Below, in pieces: positions 34,520 to 43,140 of a stretch of DNA of 58,573 nt (positions are counted from its first letter, which is position 1; each line of letters opens with the position of its first letter). A program made the translations under genes and the position numbers. The stretch covers positions 1 through 58,573 of the forward strand of contig NZ_JARWOP010000346.1 of the NCBI RefSeq assembly GCF_029868745.1, in the 5' to 3' direction. This DNA is from Nocardia wallacei. GTDB lineage: Bacteria; Actinomycetota; Actinomycetes; Mycobacteriales; Mycobacteriaceae. The notes under the pieces were generated by a model. That model did no database searches and had not been told where the DNA came from. It worked only from the letters and a program-made list of their open reading frames with translations.

Positions 34520-36049
34520 ACTTTTGCAGTCCTGGCAGACAGTGTTGTTTCGCACGGTGGGGTACAGGCGGCGGTGCTGGCCTCGATTCCCAGTCCGCCG
34601 CGCGGGGTGTGGTACATCGGGGGGTTCCCGCTGCGGGCGTATGCGCTGTGCATCATCGTCGGTATCGTCGCGGCGATCTGGTGGGGGGAGCGGCGCTGGC
34701 GTGAGCGCGGCGGGCCGGCCGGCGCGGTGCTCGATGTGGCGATGTTCGCCGTGCCGTTCGGACTGATCGGCGGGCGGCTCTACCACGTCGCCACGGATTG
34801 GCAGAAGTACTTCGGCGACGACGGCCATCCGATGAACGCCCTGAAGATCTGGGAGGGCGGCCTCGGCATCTGGGGCGCGGTGCTGCTCGGCGGGGTCGGC
34901 GCGTGGATCGGCTGCCGGGTGTATCGAATTCCCTTGCCGGCGTTGGGCGATGCGATCGCTCCGGCGATCCTGCTGGCGCAGGCGATCGGCCGCCTCGGCA
35001 ACTACTTCAACCAGGAGCTCTACGGCCGCGCCACCGATCTGCCGTGGGGGCTGGAGATCTACCTGCGCTTCGACTCCGACGGTCAGCTCGACATGATGAA
35101 CGGCGTGTCCACCGGCGTGGTGGAGAAGGTGGTGCAGCCGACCTTCCTCTACGAGCTGGTGTGGAACTTGATCGGCGTGCTGGTGCTGGTCTTGGTGGAC
35201 AAGCGCTTCCGCATCGGCCACGGCCGGTTGTTCGCGCTGTACGTCGCGCTCTACTGCTTCGGCCGGTTCTGGGTGGAGCTGCTGCGCGACGACGAGGCCA
35301 CCCACATCGCGGGCGTCCGGATCAACTCGTTCACCTCCGCGGTCGTATTCCTCTGCGCCATAGCCTATTTCCTGCTCGCCACCAAGGGACGCGAGGCCGC
35401 CGAACAACTGCAGCCCGGCGGACACCGCCCATGGCCCTGGCAGTTCGGCGCACTGCGCCGGGCAGGCGCGGAATCCGCCACCCCGGCCGCGACCGCAGTT
35501 ACGGAAACCGACCCGTCCGAGGAATCCGACGACCTCCCAACGGAATCCGAGTCCGACGACAAGCCCACAGCAACGAAAACCACTGCGGCAGAAGCGAAGA
35601 ACACGTCGATCGAGCCCAGCGCAGAGGCCGCGGGCGAACCGTCGACGGATGCGGCCGCTGAGTCTGCGAGCGAGTCCCCGGAGCCGGCGGCGAGCAAACC
35701 CGCCGACGGTACCGCGAGCAATTCCGCTGAGGACGCGGCAAGCCAGTCTGCAGAGGGTGCGGCGAGCAAGCCCGCGGACGTCGCGGCAGGCAAGCCTGCC
35801 GAGGGTGCGGCGGGCGCGTCTACAGAGGGTGCGGTCAACAAGCCCGCGGGCGAGGCGGCGAGCAAGTCCCCAGAGAATGCGGCAGGCGGGTCTGCGGAGG
35901 ATGTAGCGGGCGAGCCCGCCGGCGGGGCGGCGAGTGAATCCGTGGCCGATACCGGCAACGAAACCGCATCCCTCACCGATAACAGTGAGAATGCGGCAGA
36001 CTCCGCAACGTCCGATGCGACGAAATCGACGGAGTCGGGCAAGAATTGA
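34517..36049 (+). CDS. lgt: prolipoprotein diacylglyceryl transferase with long low-complexity tail
   Basis: 510 aa; typical Lgt is under 300. The first ~290 residues form the membrane enzyme that attaches diacylglycerol to the lipobox Cys: GGFPLRAYALCIIVG, the AMFAVPFGLIGGRLYHVATDW segment, GRLGNYFNQELYGRATDLPWG and HGRLFALYVALYCFGRFWVE. From about 290 a cytosolic tail of ~220 residues is rich in Ala, Ser, Glu, Lys and Pro, with repeated ASKPAEGAA-like units. Long tails occur in mycobacterial Lgt; their role is unclear. Confidence 0.95.
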   Translation: MTFAVLADSVVSHGGVQAAVLASIPSPPRGVWYIGGFPLRAYALCIIVGIVAAIWWGERRWRERGGPAGAVLDVAMFAVPFGLIGGRLYHVATDWQKYFGDDGHPMNALKIWEGGLGIWGAVLLGGVGAWIGCRVYRIPLPALGDAIAPAILLAQAIGRLGNYFNQELYGRATDLPWGLEIYLRFDSDGQLDMMNGVSTGVVEKVVQPTFLYELVWNLIGVLVLVLVDKRFRIGHGRLFALYVALYCFGRFWVELLRDDEATHIAGVRINSFTSAVVFLCAIAYFLLATKGREAAEQLQPGGHRPWPWQFGALRRAGAESATPAATAVTETDPSEESDDLPTESESDDKPTATKTTAAEAKNTSIEPSAEAAGEPSTDAAAESASESPEPAASKPADGTASNSAEDAASQSAEGAASKPADVAAGKPAEGAAGASTEGAVNKPAGEAASKSPENAAGGSAEDVAGEPAGGAASESVADTGNETASLTDNSENAADSATSDATKSTESGKN

Positions 36050-36128
36050 GTCCGGTCCGCGGCACATACGCGGCGGGGCGGGGAGACCGGGCCGGTCAGG
36101 CGGGCCCGAGTGAACTAGGAGGAACCGA

Positions 36129-36599
36129 GTGACCGACCCATACCAGCAGCAGCCGGGGTACGGGCCGCAGTACGGCGCGCCCGGAACCGGGCCGGGCACG
36201 GGGCAGCCCATGGGCCAGCAACCGCCCGTGGACGCATACGGCCAGCCGAACCCGTACGGCCAGCCGCAACAATACGGCCAGCCCTACGGTCAGCCGGGCG
36301 GCTACCCGCCCGCCCCGTACGGCGCGCCGGGCATGGACCCCGAGGCCCCCTTCGGCCGCAACATGTACGGCGAGCCGTACTCGGACAAGTCGAAGATGGT
36401 GGCCGGACTCCTGCAGATCTTCCTGGGCAGTTTCGGCGTCGGCCGCTTCTATCTCGGCTACCCCGGCCTGGCCGTCGGACAGATCGCGGTCACATGGCTC
36501 ACCTGCGGCATCGGCGGCATCTGGCCCCTCATCGACGGCATCATGATCCTCACGGGCAAGGTCCGCGACCAGTACGGCCGCCCACTCCAGGAGAACTGA
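36129..36599 (+). CDS. TM2-domain protein with Gly/Tyr/Gln-rich N-terminus
   Basis: 156 aa. The first ~80 residues are disordered Pro/Gly/Gln/Tyr repeats (YGQP, PYGQP units). The rest is a TM2 domain: KSKMVAGLLQIFLGSFGVGRFYLGYPGLAVGQIAV, then CGIGGIWPLIDGIMILTG, two helices with a G-RFY turn. GTG 36129 has AGGAGGAA five bases upstream. TM2 proteins are membrane proteins of poorly known function; the tail repeats may self-associate. Confidence 0.88.
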   Translation: MTDPYQQQPGYGPQYGAPGTGPGTGQPMGQQPPVDAYGQPNPYGQPQQYGQPYGQPGGYPPAPYGAPGMDPEAPFGRNMYGEPYSDKSKMVAGLLQIFLGSFGVGRFYLGYPGLAVGQIAVTWLTCGIGGIWPLIDGIMILTGKVRDQYGRPLQEN

Positions 36600-36667
36600 C
36601 CCCGCTCCGCCCCCGTCATCCCGCCGAAAAGGGTGCCGGGATGACGGGCAGGTTGGCCTGGATTCTC

Positions 36668-36780
36668 TTGCTGCGCCTATCCGTGACTTTCTTGCCGCGG
36701 CTGTCCGGGGCTCTGTTGCCGCGGCTGTCCGCGACTTTCTTGTTGCGCCTATCCAGGACCCCATGTTGCGGCTGTTCGGA
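36668..36780. repeat. 24-bp tandem minisatellite, about 4.5 copies
   Basis: Units start at 36668, 36692, 36716, 36740 and 36764 (partial). All begin TTG or TGT and share (C/G)CGC-CT-TCC-like cores; the 24-bp period keeps frame, giving 8-residue repeats in either strand. They fill most of the 286-nt gap between the TM2 gene and the ABC binding-protein gene. No gene here is convincing. Confidence 0.75.
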
Positions 36781-36885
36781 TCGCCGCGCGCGTAATGCTG
36801 GGTGGGTATACCCGCATGTCGTAGGGTGTGGCGGTGTTGTGTGCCGTGCGCGCGAGGCATCCGCGCCCGCTGGAGAGGTAGATCA

Positions 36886-37641
36886 TTGCGCCGCAAGCTG
36901 TTCGCCGCCGTGCTCGCCGTCGCCGTCGTCAGCGGGCTCGCCGCGGGCTGCGGTAGCAACGATCCGAACTTGCTGAAGGTCGGGACCGAGGGCACCTACG
37001 CGCCCTTCAGCTTCCAGGGTCCCGACGGGAAACTCACCGGTTACGACGTCGAGGTGGTGCAGGCCGTCGCCGGCAAGCTCGGCAAGCGGGTCGAATTCGT
37101 GCAGACCCCGTGGGACGCGCTCTTCGCGGGCCTCGAGTCCAAGCGCTTCGACCTGGTCGCCAACCAGGTCACCGTGAATCCCGATCGCGAGCAGAAGTAT
37201 TCGCTGTCCCAGCCCTACACCACCTCCGACGGCGTGATCGTCACCCGCGCCGACAAACCGGGCATCACCACCTTGCCCGACCTGAACGGCAAGGTCTGCG
37301 CGCAGTCCTCGACCAGCAACTGGAGCAAGGTCGCGTCCGGCGCGGGCTGCAAGGTCGAGGCCGTCGAGGGGTTCGTGCAGGCCATCCAGCTACTGAAGAA
37401 CGGCCGCGTCGACGCGACGGTCAACGACACCCTCGCCGTCGGCGAATACACGAAGACCACCAGCGACACCAGCGTCAAGGTCTCCGGCAAGACGGGCGAG
37501 ACCAGCCACCAGGCCTTCGCCGCCCGCAAGGACTCCGGCGCCCTGACCTCCGAGGTCAACGGCGCCCTCGACGCGCTGCGCGCCGACGGCACCCTGGCAA
37601 GGATCTCCGACAAGTACTTCGGAACCGACGTCAGCAAATAA
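36886..37641 (+). CDS. polar amino-acid (cystine-type) ABC transporter binding lipoprotein
   Basis: 251 aa from TTG 36886, chosen for GGAGAGG at 36872-36878. The lipoprotein signal is LFAAVLAVAVVSGLAAGC. The rest is a family 3 solute-binding protein: VGTEGTYAPFSFQGPDGKLTGYDVEV, DLVANQVTVNPDREQKYSLSQPYT, and VNDTLAVGEY. The ANQVT-x-x-x-R-x-x-KY segment resembles cystine binders (FliY/TcyA). It would sit on the outer face of the membrane and hand its ligand to the permease 3 bp downstream. Confidence 0.88.
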   Translation: MRRKLFAAVLAVAVVSGLAAGCGSNDPNLLKVGTEGTYAPFSFQGPDGKLTGYDVEVVQAVAGKLGKRVEFVQTPWDALFAGLESKRFDLVANQVTVNPDREQKYSLSQPYTTSDGVIVTRADKPGITTLPDLNGKVCAQSSTSNWSKVASGAGCKVEAVEGFVQAIQLLKNGRVDATVNDTLAVGEYTKTTSDTSVKVSGKTGETSHQAFAARKDSGALTSEVNGALDALRADGTLARISDKYFGTDVSK

Positions 37642-37644
37642 CGC

Positions 37645-38313
37645 ATGGACTCCGCCACCTGGGAGCTGATCCGGCACAATCTCCAGCCCATGCTGGAGGC
37701 GACGGTCACCAAGACGCTGCCGCTCACCGCGATCAGCTTCGCCATCGGCCTGGTGCTCGCGCTGTTCGTAGCGCTGGCGCGAATGTCGAAGATGTGGCCC
37801 GTATCGGCGGCGGCCCGGTTCTACATCTCGATCATTCGCGGCACGCCGCTGCTGGTGCAGTTGTTCATCGTCTTCTACGCGCTGCCGCAGCTGAACATCG
37901 TGATCGATCCGTTCCCGGCCGCCGTGATCGCGTTCAGTCTCAATGTCGGCGGCTACGCGGCGGAGGTGATCCGCGCGGCCATCCTCTCCGTCGCCGAGGG
38001 CCAGTGGGAGGCGTCGCAGGCGCTGGGCCTGTCCTACCCGCAGACGCTGAGTTCGATCATCCTGCCGCAGGCCGCGCGGATCGCCGTGCCGCCGTTGTCC
38101 AACACGCTGATCTCCTTGGTGAAGGACACCTCGCTCGCGTCCACGATCTTGGTTACCGAGTTGTTGCGGACTGCTCAATTGGCCGCCGCGCCCACGTTCG
38201 ATTTCTTCGCCCTCTACGGGGTCGCGGCGGTCTACTACTGGGTCATCTGCTTGATACTCGGATTTGCCCAAACACGCCTGGAAACCCGCTTGGCACGGCA
38301 TGTCGCACGGTGA
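37645..38313 (+). CDS. amino-acid ABC transporter permease
   Basis: 222 aa of the His/Glu/Gln/Arg-type permease family with about five membrane helices. The EAA loop with which ATPases interact is EASQALGLSYPQTLSSIILPQAARIAVPPLSNTLISLVKDTSL. It pairs with the binding protein just upstream. No ATPase gene follows; pyk begins 80 bp later, so the transporter must borrow an ATPase from elsewhere. Confidence 0.9.
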   Translation: MDSATWELIRHNLQPMLEATVTKTLPLTAISFAIGLVLALFVALARMSKMWPVSAAARFYISIIRGTPLLVQLFIVFYALPQLNIVIDPFPAAVIAFSLNVGGYAAEVIRAAILSVAEGQWEASQALGLSYPQTLSSIILPQAARIAVPPLSNTLISLVKDTSLASTILVTELLRTAQLAAAPTFDFFALYGVAAVYYWVICLILGFAQTRLETRLARHVAR

Positions 38314-38381
38314 CGCGCGTCATGTTTCGGAGGATTGATAGCGGAGGGTATGCCCAGTCAGCGGCCGCCGCGCGGCAGGAC

Positions 38382-38396
38382 TAGGCTCGACTCGTG
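38382..38396 (+). promoter_or_regulatory. leaderless promoter of pyk
   Basis: TAGGCT (38382-38387), 6 nt, then GTG 38394. It supports GTG 38394 as the start over ATG 38397, one codon later. Confidence 0.6.
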
Positions 38397-39815
38397 ATGC
38401 GACGAACAAAAATTGTTTGCACCCTCGGCCCGGCTACCGCCTCCGAGGACCGGATCCGCGAACTCGTCGAAAGCGGCATGGACGTGGCCCGGTTGAACTT
38501 CAGTCACGGCGAGCACTCCGACCATGCCGAGAATTATCAGAAGGTCAGGAAAGCCGCGGACCGATTGGGCCGTGCCGTCGGCATTCTCGCGGATCTCCAG
38601 GGGCCGAAGATCCGGCTCGGCAGGTTCATCGAAGGCAAGACCATGTGGGCGACGAGTGAGGAGGTGCGTATCACCGTCGACGACGTGGAAGGCACCCACG
38701 ACCGCGTCTCCACCACCTACGCACAGCTGTCCGAGGACGCCAAGCCCGGCGACCGCCTGCTCGTCGACGACGGCAAGGTCGGCCTGACCGTGGTCCGCGT
38801 CGACGGCCACGACGTGGTCTGCCGGGTCACCGAGGGCGGCCCGGTCTCGAACAACAAGGGCGTGTCACTGCCCGGCATGGATGTGTCCGTTCCCGCGCTG
38901 TCCGAAAAGGACATCGCCGACCTGGAATTCGCCCTGAAGCTCGGCGTCGACTTCATCGCGCTGTCGTTCGTGCGCTCCCCGTCGGACGTGGAACTGGTGC
39001 ACGACATCATGGACCGCGTCGGCCGCCGCGTGCCGGTGATCGGCAAGCTGGAGAAGCCGGAGGCGATCGACAATCTCGAGGCGATCGTGCTGGCCTTCGA
39101 CGCGATCATGGTCGCCCGCGGCGATCTGGGCGTGGAGCTGCCGCTCGAGCAGGTGCCGCTGGTGCAGAAGCGCGCGATCCAAATGGCCCGCGAGAACGCG
39201 AAACCCGTCATCGTCGCCACCCAGATGCTGGAGTCGATGATCACCAATTCCCGGCCCACTCGCGCCGAGGCCTCCGACGTCGCCAACGCGGTGCTCGACG
39301 GCGCCGACGCGGTGATGCTGTCGGGTGAGACCTCGGTCGGCGAGTACCCGATCGATACGGTCCGGACGATGGCGCGCATCGTGCACGCCGTGGAGTCCGA
39401 GTCCTCCGCGCAGGTGCCGCCGCTGACGCACGTCCCGCGGACCAAGCGCGGCGTCATCTCCTACGCCGCCCGCGACATCGGCGAGCGGCTCAATGCCAAG
39501 GCCCTGGTGGCATTCACCCAGTCCGGCGACACCGTGCGCCGCCTGGCCCGCCTGCACACCACGCTGCCGCTGCTGGCGTTCACGCCGCTGCCGGAGGTGC
39601 GCAGCCAGCTGGCGCTCACCTGGGGCGTGGAGACGTTCATCGTGCCGCCGGTCGGCACCACCGACGAGATGATCGGCCAGGTCGACAAGGAGCTGCTGTC
39701 GCTGAACCGGTACGCCAAGGGTGACCTGGTGGTGATCGTGGCCGGATCCCCGCCTGGCACAATCGGTTCCACCAACCTCATCCATGTGCACCGAATCGGC
39801 GAGGAGGATCACTGA
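38394..39815 (+). CDS. pyk: pyruvate kinase
   Basis: 473 aa; makes pyruvate and ATP from phosphoenolpyruvate in glycolysis. RRTKIVCTLGPATASEDRI, MDVARLNFSHG, ILADLQGPKIRLG, IGKLEKPEAIDNLEAI, DAIMVARGDLGVELPLEQVPLVQK and ATQMLESMITNSRPTRAEASDVANAVLDGADAVMLSGETSVGEYP are canonical. The position before tesB matches Rv1617. Confidence 0.97.
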   Translation: MMRRTKIVCTLGPATASEDRIRELVESGMDVARLNFSHGEHSDHAENYQKVRKAADRLGRAVGILADLQGPKIRLGRFIEGKTMWATSEEVRITVDDVEGTHDRVSTTYAQLSEDAKPGDRLLVDDGKVGLTVVRVDGHDVVCRVTEGGPVSNNKGVSLPGMDVSVPALSEKDIADLEFALKLGVDFIALSFVRSPSDVELVHDIMDRVGRRVPVIGKLEKPEAIDNLEAIVLAFDAIMVARGDLGVELPLEQVPLVQKRAIQMARENAKPVIVATQMLESMITNSRPTRAEASDVANAVLDGADAVMLSGETSVGEYPIDTVRTMARIVHAVESESSAQVPPLTHVPRTKRGVISYAARDIGERLNAKALVAFTQSGDTVRRLARLHTTLPLLAFTPLPEVRSQLALTWGVETFIVPPVGTTDEMIGQVDKELLSLNRYAKGDLVVIVAGSPPGTIGSTNLIHVHRIGEEDH

Positions 39816-39816
39816 G

Positions 39817-40713
39817 GTGAGTACGTCGCTGGGCGAACCGTCCGACACCGCAACGGGTGACCTGGGAGTGCTGCTCGGGCTGCTCGATCTGGAGCAGACC
39901 GGCGAGGACGTCTTCGTCGGGCAGCACCCGGAGAAGGTGTGGAGCCGGACCTTCGGCGGGCAGCTGGTGGCGCAGGCCATCGTCGCGGCCGGCCGGACCG
40001 TCGGACCGGGGCGCCCGGTACACGCGGTCAACGCCCACTTCGTGCGTGGCGGTGACGTGAAGAAGCCGATCGAGTACCGGGTGGAACGCCACCGTGACGG
40101 CCGCTCGTTCGCGAATCGGACCGTCACCGCCCTGCAGGACGATCAGGAGCTGTTCGTCATGTTGGCGGCCTTCCAGGACTGGGGAAAGGGCCTGGAGCAC
40201 GCCGCCCCGCAGCCGCAGGTGCCCGATCCCGACGGCCTGCCCCGTGTCGAGGAGTCCTTCGCGGGCCTCGAGGACCGGCTGCAGATGTTCGTCCAGGCCC
40301 CGCACCCGATCGACATGCGCTACACCAACGATCCGGCGTGGATCCTCAAGGGCACCGGCGGCACCCTCGACTACAACCGGGTGTGGATGCGCGCCGACGG
40401 CGAGATGCCCGACGATCCGCTGATTCACGTTGCGACACTGGGTTATTCGTCGGACACCACGGTGCTGGACTCGATCATCACCACGCACGGGCTGTCCTGG
40501 GGTTTCGACCGCATCGTCGCGGCGACGGTGAATCATTCGATCTGGTTCCACCGCCCGTTCCGGTTCGACGAGTGGGCGCTGTACGCGACGCAGTCGCCCG
40601 TGGCGGCCGGCTCGCGCGGCCTGGCCACCGGTCACTTCTATTCGCGCGCGGGGGAATTGCTGGCGACGGTGGTGCAGGAAGGCATCATTCGCCACTTCCC
40701 GCCGCGCCGCTGA
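39817..40713 (+). CDS. tesB: acyl-CoA thioesterase II (TesB type)
   Basis: 298-aa double-hotdog thioesterase hydrolysing medium/long acyl-CoAs. VWSRTFGGQLVAQAIVAAGRTV and AVNAHFVRGGD mark the first hotdog. The second has ATLGYSSDTTVLDSI and NHSIWFHRPFRFDEWALYATQSPVAAGSRGLATGHFYSRAGELLATVVQEG. GTG 39817 directly follows the pyk stop, with GAGGAGG at 39801-39807 inside pyk, so the two are coupled. Confidence 0.95.
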   Translation: MSTSLGEPSDTATGDLGVLLGLLDLEQTGEDVFVGQHPEKVWSRTFGGQLVAQAIVAAGRTVGPGRPVHAVNAHFVRGGDVKKPIEYRVERHRDGRSFANRTVTALQDDQELFVMLAAFQDWGKGLEHAAPQPQVPDPDGLPRVEESFAGLEDRLQMFVQAPHPIDMRYTNDPAWILKGTGGTLDYNRVWMRADGEMPDDPLIHVATLGYSSDTTVLDSIITTHGLSWGFDRIVAATVNHSIWFHRPFRFDEWALYATQSPVAAGSRGLATGHFYSRAGELLATVVQEGIIRHFPPRR

Positions 40714-40722
40714 CCCGCCGGG

Positions 40723-41124
40723 TCAGATCAGCTCGCGGTTCTCTTCCAGGTCGAAGCTTTCACGCTGCAGCGCGTGGATGGAGTAGGGGACCGCGTCTTC
40801 GTTCGAAATGTCTTGCATCAGTTGCTGTTCGAGCGTGTTCAGGTTCGCCTCGGTGAGCAGGCTCTGGTCGCCGACCAGGCTCAGCGCGATCTCGTAGGTG
40901 CGCCGGTCGCTCGGGTCGGCGCCGGGATGGTCCAGTAGCCACTGGGTTTCGAGCAGGGTGTGTGCGGGCTGGTCGGATTCGACCGGAAGCGTGAAGCGCC
41001 AGGCGAAGACGTCGCTGTCGCCGACATGGTCGTCGACCACGCGGCGCACCGTCTTCACGACTCGTTCGAGTGTTTCGGGTGTCACATAAACATGGAGCGA
41101 AACATCCGAAATGCGTTTCGGCAT
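40723..41124 (-). CDS. hypothetical protein
   Basis: 133 aa, acidic. It begins MPKRISDVSLHVYVTPETLERVVKTVRRVVDDH and looks like a small alpha/beta soluble protein without signal or membrane segment. ATG 41124 has AGGA about eight bases upstream. It converges on tesB with 9 bases between stops. I do not recognise a family. Confidence 0.65.
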   Translation of the reverse strand: MPKRISDVSLHVYVTPETLERVVKTVRRVVDDHVGDSDVFAWRFTLPVESDQPAHTLLETQWLLDHPGADPSDRRTYEIALSLVGDQSLLTEANLNTLEQQLMQDISNEDAVPYSIHALQRESFDLEENRELI

Positions 41125-41241
41125 GTCTGAGTTCCTGTTCTTGTGTCGACCTTCGGTGGTGGAGTATCCCGGCGGGGAGTGTAGTCCCTGTATGCGCGAA
41201 ATGGGGAGGACGCATCCGTGTTCGGCGTTTTCGCCGAGACC

Positions 41242-41868
41242 TCAGGCGTGCCGTCCGATGCGGTCGCCGACGATATATCGGGGCGGTTCGCGCCGCCCGC
41301 CCGGTAACAGCACCAGTCGCGGCCGGCCGCGGTCGTCGGTGCCGCGGTCCCGCTGGGTGTGCAGGGCCAGCAGCAGCGGCACCAGCGCCTCGGCGATATG
41401 GTCGCCGACCTCGCAGTACTTCTGCGCCGACAGCCCGACCGGGTCGGCAATGTTCTCCCGGCCGACCAGTGCGAGATCGTCTCGGGCACGGTCGATTTCG
41501 GCGACGGTGCGGGCGCCGCTGACCCTGGCGATGCGATGCGCCTCGAGCAGCGTGAAGGTCCGCACGCGCGCGGCGGGCGCCAGCGCGACGATCTCGTCGC
41601 GGATCTGCTCGGTCATCGCGAGCACCAGATGGGCGCGATCCACCAAGGCGGGTTTCAGTTTACGGGCCTTGAAATTCGCCGGGTTGCCGCCGAGCCCGCT
41701 GATCGTCTCGGCGGCAACAGGATCCACGCCGAAACCGACGAGCGCGCGCGTCCCCGCGCTCTCCGCGGTCAGCCCGCGTAGGCCGTATTCGGCCGCGACA
41801 GCGTGAGTGAGCCGCTCGGCGATCACCGACCGGCACACATTGCCGTTGCAGACGAACAGGACATGCAT
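41242..41868 (-). CDS. low-molecular-weight protein tyrosine phosphatase
   Basis: 208 aa. The phosphatase loop C7-NGNVC-R13-S sits at the N-terminus, and the general-acid Asp is likely in ENIADPVGLS. This is the LMW-PTP/arsenate-reductase fold. The last ~30 residues (Arg/Gly-rich) are an extra tail. Possible roles include capsule or cell-wall regulation; the substrate is not shown. ATG 41868 is preceded by TACCGT and 7 nt, a leaderless layout. Confidence 0.88.
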   Translation of the reverse strand: MHVLFVCNGNVCRSVIAERLTHAVAAEYGLRGLTAESAGTRALVGFGVDPVAAETISGLGGNPANFKARKLKPALVDRAHLVLAMTEQIRDEIVALAPAARVRTFTLLEAHRIARVSGARTVAEIDRARDDLALVGRENIADPVGLSAQKYCEVGDHIAEALVPLLLALHTQRDRGTDDRGRPRLVLLPGGRREPPRYIVGDRIGRHA

Positions 41869-42014
41869 GGCAGGTACGGTAGAACGCCGAAAACAAAACC
41901 AATAGTACGCAAAGTCCGGAACCGGCCTATTTCGTCAGATGTTCACCCGTGCGTAGCGGGTCGCCGGCGACAGTTCGCCGCGGCGATGTTGTCCGTATAG
42001 ATCGGTAATTGTTC

Positions 42015-42527
42015 TCATTCGGAATTATCGGGGTAATACGACTTCTCCCGGACGACAGGCGCCACCTTCGGCTCGTCGTGCTGCACCCGGCCCCGCGCGG
42101 AGAACAGACGCCCGCGCATCGCAACGGTAGGCGCCACCCTGCCCAGCCCGGTCGGCGCGGTCATGTCGTCGTACATGGTATCGATACCGCCGCGCAGGAA
42201 GTACGCCTCGTGCCAGAACCCGGTCCCTCCCGAATCCCGCAGAAACTGCTGCCACCACTGCCGATGCGGATCCGACCGAGTCCACCGCTCCAGACTGTCC
42301 AGATCCCGCCAGTACTGCCGCGCCCCCCAGTGCGGCGGAAACAACGACCAGATGATGTCCTCGTGCAACAACAGCCCATCAGGCCGATCCCTATGCGACC
42401 GATACAGTTTCGGCCCCAACCCCAGCAGCCGCAACACACCCCGAGGCCTACGCACCCGCATCCCGAGATAAATGACCACCAGATCCGGATACTCCGACAG
42501 GTCCGCGGTCAGCCGATTGACCCGCAT
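42015..42527 (-). CDS. DUF4188/monooxygenase-like family protein
   Basis: 170 aa: VIYLGMRVRRPRGVLRLLGLGPKL, HEDIIWSLFPPHWGARQYWRDLDSLERWTR and GFWHEAYFLRGGIDTMYDDM match the dimeric alpha-beta-barrel DUF4188 group, annotated as monooxygenase-like or aldoxime-dehydratase-like. Biochemical role unknown. ATG 42527 has GGAGGG six bases upstream. It is the last core-like gene before the island. Confidence 0.8.
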   Translation of the reverse strand: MRVNRLTADLSEYPDLVVIYLGMRVRRPRGVLRLLGLGPKLYRSHRDRPDGLLLHEDIIWSLFPPHWGARQYWRDLDSLERWTRSDPHRQWWQQFLRDSGGTGFWHEAYFLRGGIDTMYDDMTAPTGLGRVAPTVAMRGRLFSARGRVQHDEPKVAPVVREKSYYPDNSE

Positions 42528-42577
42528 ACGCGCCCTCCACTAGATGACGGGGCGTAGTGCCCGTCTGTGGGGAGTAC

Positions 42578-42596
42578 GGGTGGGAGGGGGTGGGGG
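42578..42596 (+). other. putative G-quadruplex run
   Basis: Four G-tracts (3, 3, 5 and 5 G) separated by single bases T, A, T form a near-ideal parallel quadruplex motif at 42578-42596, followed by more G tracts to 42620. It lies just outside the tRNA fragment. Sequencing artefact is possible because other G runs in this window look artefactual. Confidence 0.5.
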
Positions 42597-42633
42597 TTCG
42601 ATGGTGGTGGGGTTGGGGGCGAATCTCGCCGTG

Positions 42634-42691
42634 GTGACGAGTGGGAGACTCGAACCTTCAGTCCCGTGGGTACAACGGGTCTCTAAGCTCG
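42634..42691 (-). pseudogene. truncated tRNA-Leu 3' half (possible attachment-site remnant)
   Basis: Read on the minus strand, the sequence runs from an anticodon loop CTTAGAG (anticodon UAG) through a 3' anticodon strand, a long variable arm (GTACCC-ACGGGAC), a T loop (GGTTCGAGTC) and an acceptor end finishing in CCA. The 5' half is absent and the T stem no longer pairs. It aligns at about 75% with the 3' half of the intact tRNA-Leu at 47.7 kb, in the same orientation. That geometry fits an integration relic at a tRNA. Confidence 0.55.
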
Positions 42692-43140
42692 TCGTTCTCG
42701 ACGTTTGTCTCAATCGGGCGTCGTGGGTATCGGTGGCACTACGCGGCTGACCTGCGCATTCGTTTGGTTGGTTTCGTTGCTGATCGTTGGGGGTGTTGTT
42801 GCTGCTGCGGGCCAGCGAACAGCGCAGAACATCAGCTTTGGGAATCAGGGGTTCAGTGGGTAGCTAGGGCTTACCCAGGCCAGCGGTTGCACGGTGGATG
42901 CCCCAATTTACCGCTGCCGACCTGGGCGTGTGGCACACATGTGTGGCACGAGGCTCGGCTGAACAGCATGGCAGCTGGACCACATACTGCCAGGCACGGG
43001 CGTACTCGCTAACCAGCGAGAATTGGGGAGATGACTACAGCGATGGCCGTGGTGTTTGGTGCATGGCTGTCGTTGTCGTCAGCCGTGTCGTCGCGAAGCC
43101 CGGCTGAAACGGTCTACGCGTATCGAACGACAGCAAGGCT

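Larger units (their letters stand above)
42528..43140. other. island left edge without a convincing gene
   Basis: This 613-nt stretch holds a G-quadruplex-like run (42578-42596), a truncated tRNA-Leu (42634-42691), two GTGTGGCAC direct repeats around the palindrome CACACATGTGTG (42928-42949), and a hairpin CTCGCT-AACC-AGCGAG (43005-43020). Several short open frames exist, but none has a good ribosome site and recognisable product. The arrangement looks like an element boundary. Confidence 0.55.

Noticed and set aside
36641..36885. Leu-rich repeat peptide encoded by the 24-bp minisatellite
   Set aside because: The periodic peptide is a by-product of the repeat length; no ribosome site or stop context suggests translation.
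42634..42691. Functional tRNA-Leu(UAG) gene
   Set aside because: The 5' half (acceptor strand, D arm, 5' anticodon strand) is missing and the T stem does not pair.
42641..43107. Small open frames upstream of the ApeA-like gene (69-123 codons)
   Set aside because: They cross the tRNA fragment and repeat elements, lack ribosome sites and show no integrase or toxin motifs.
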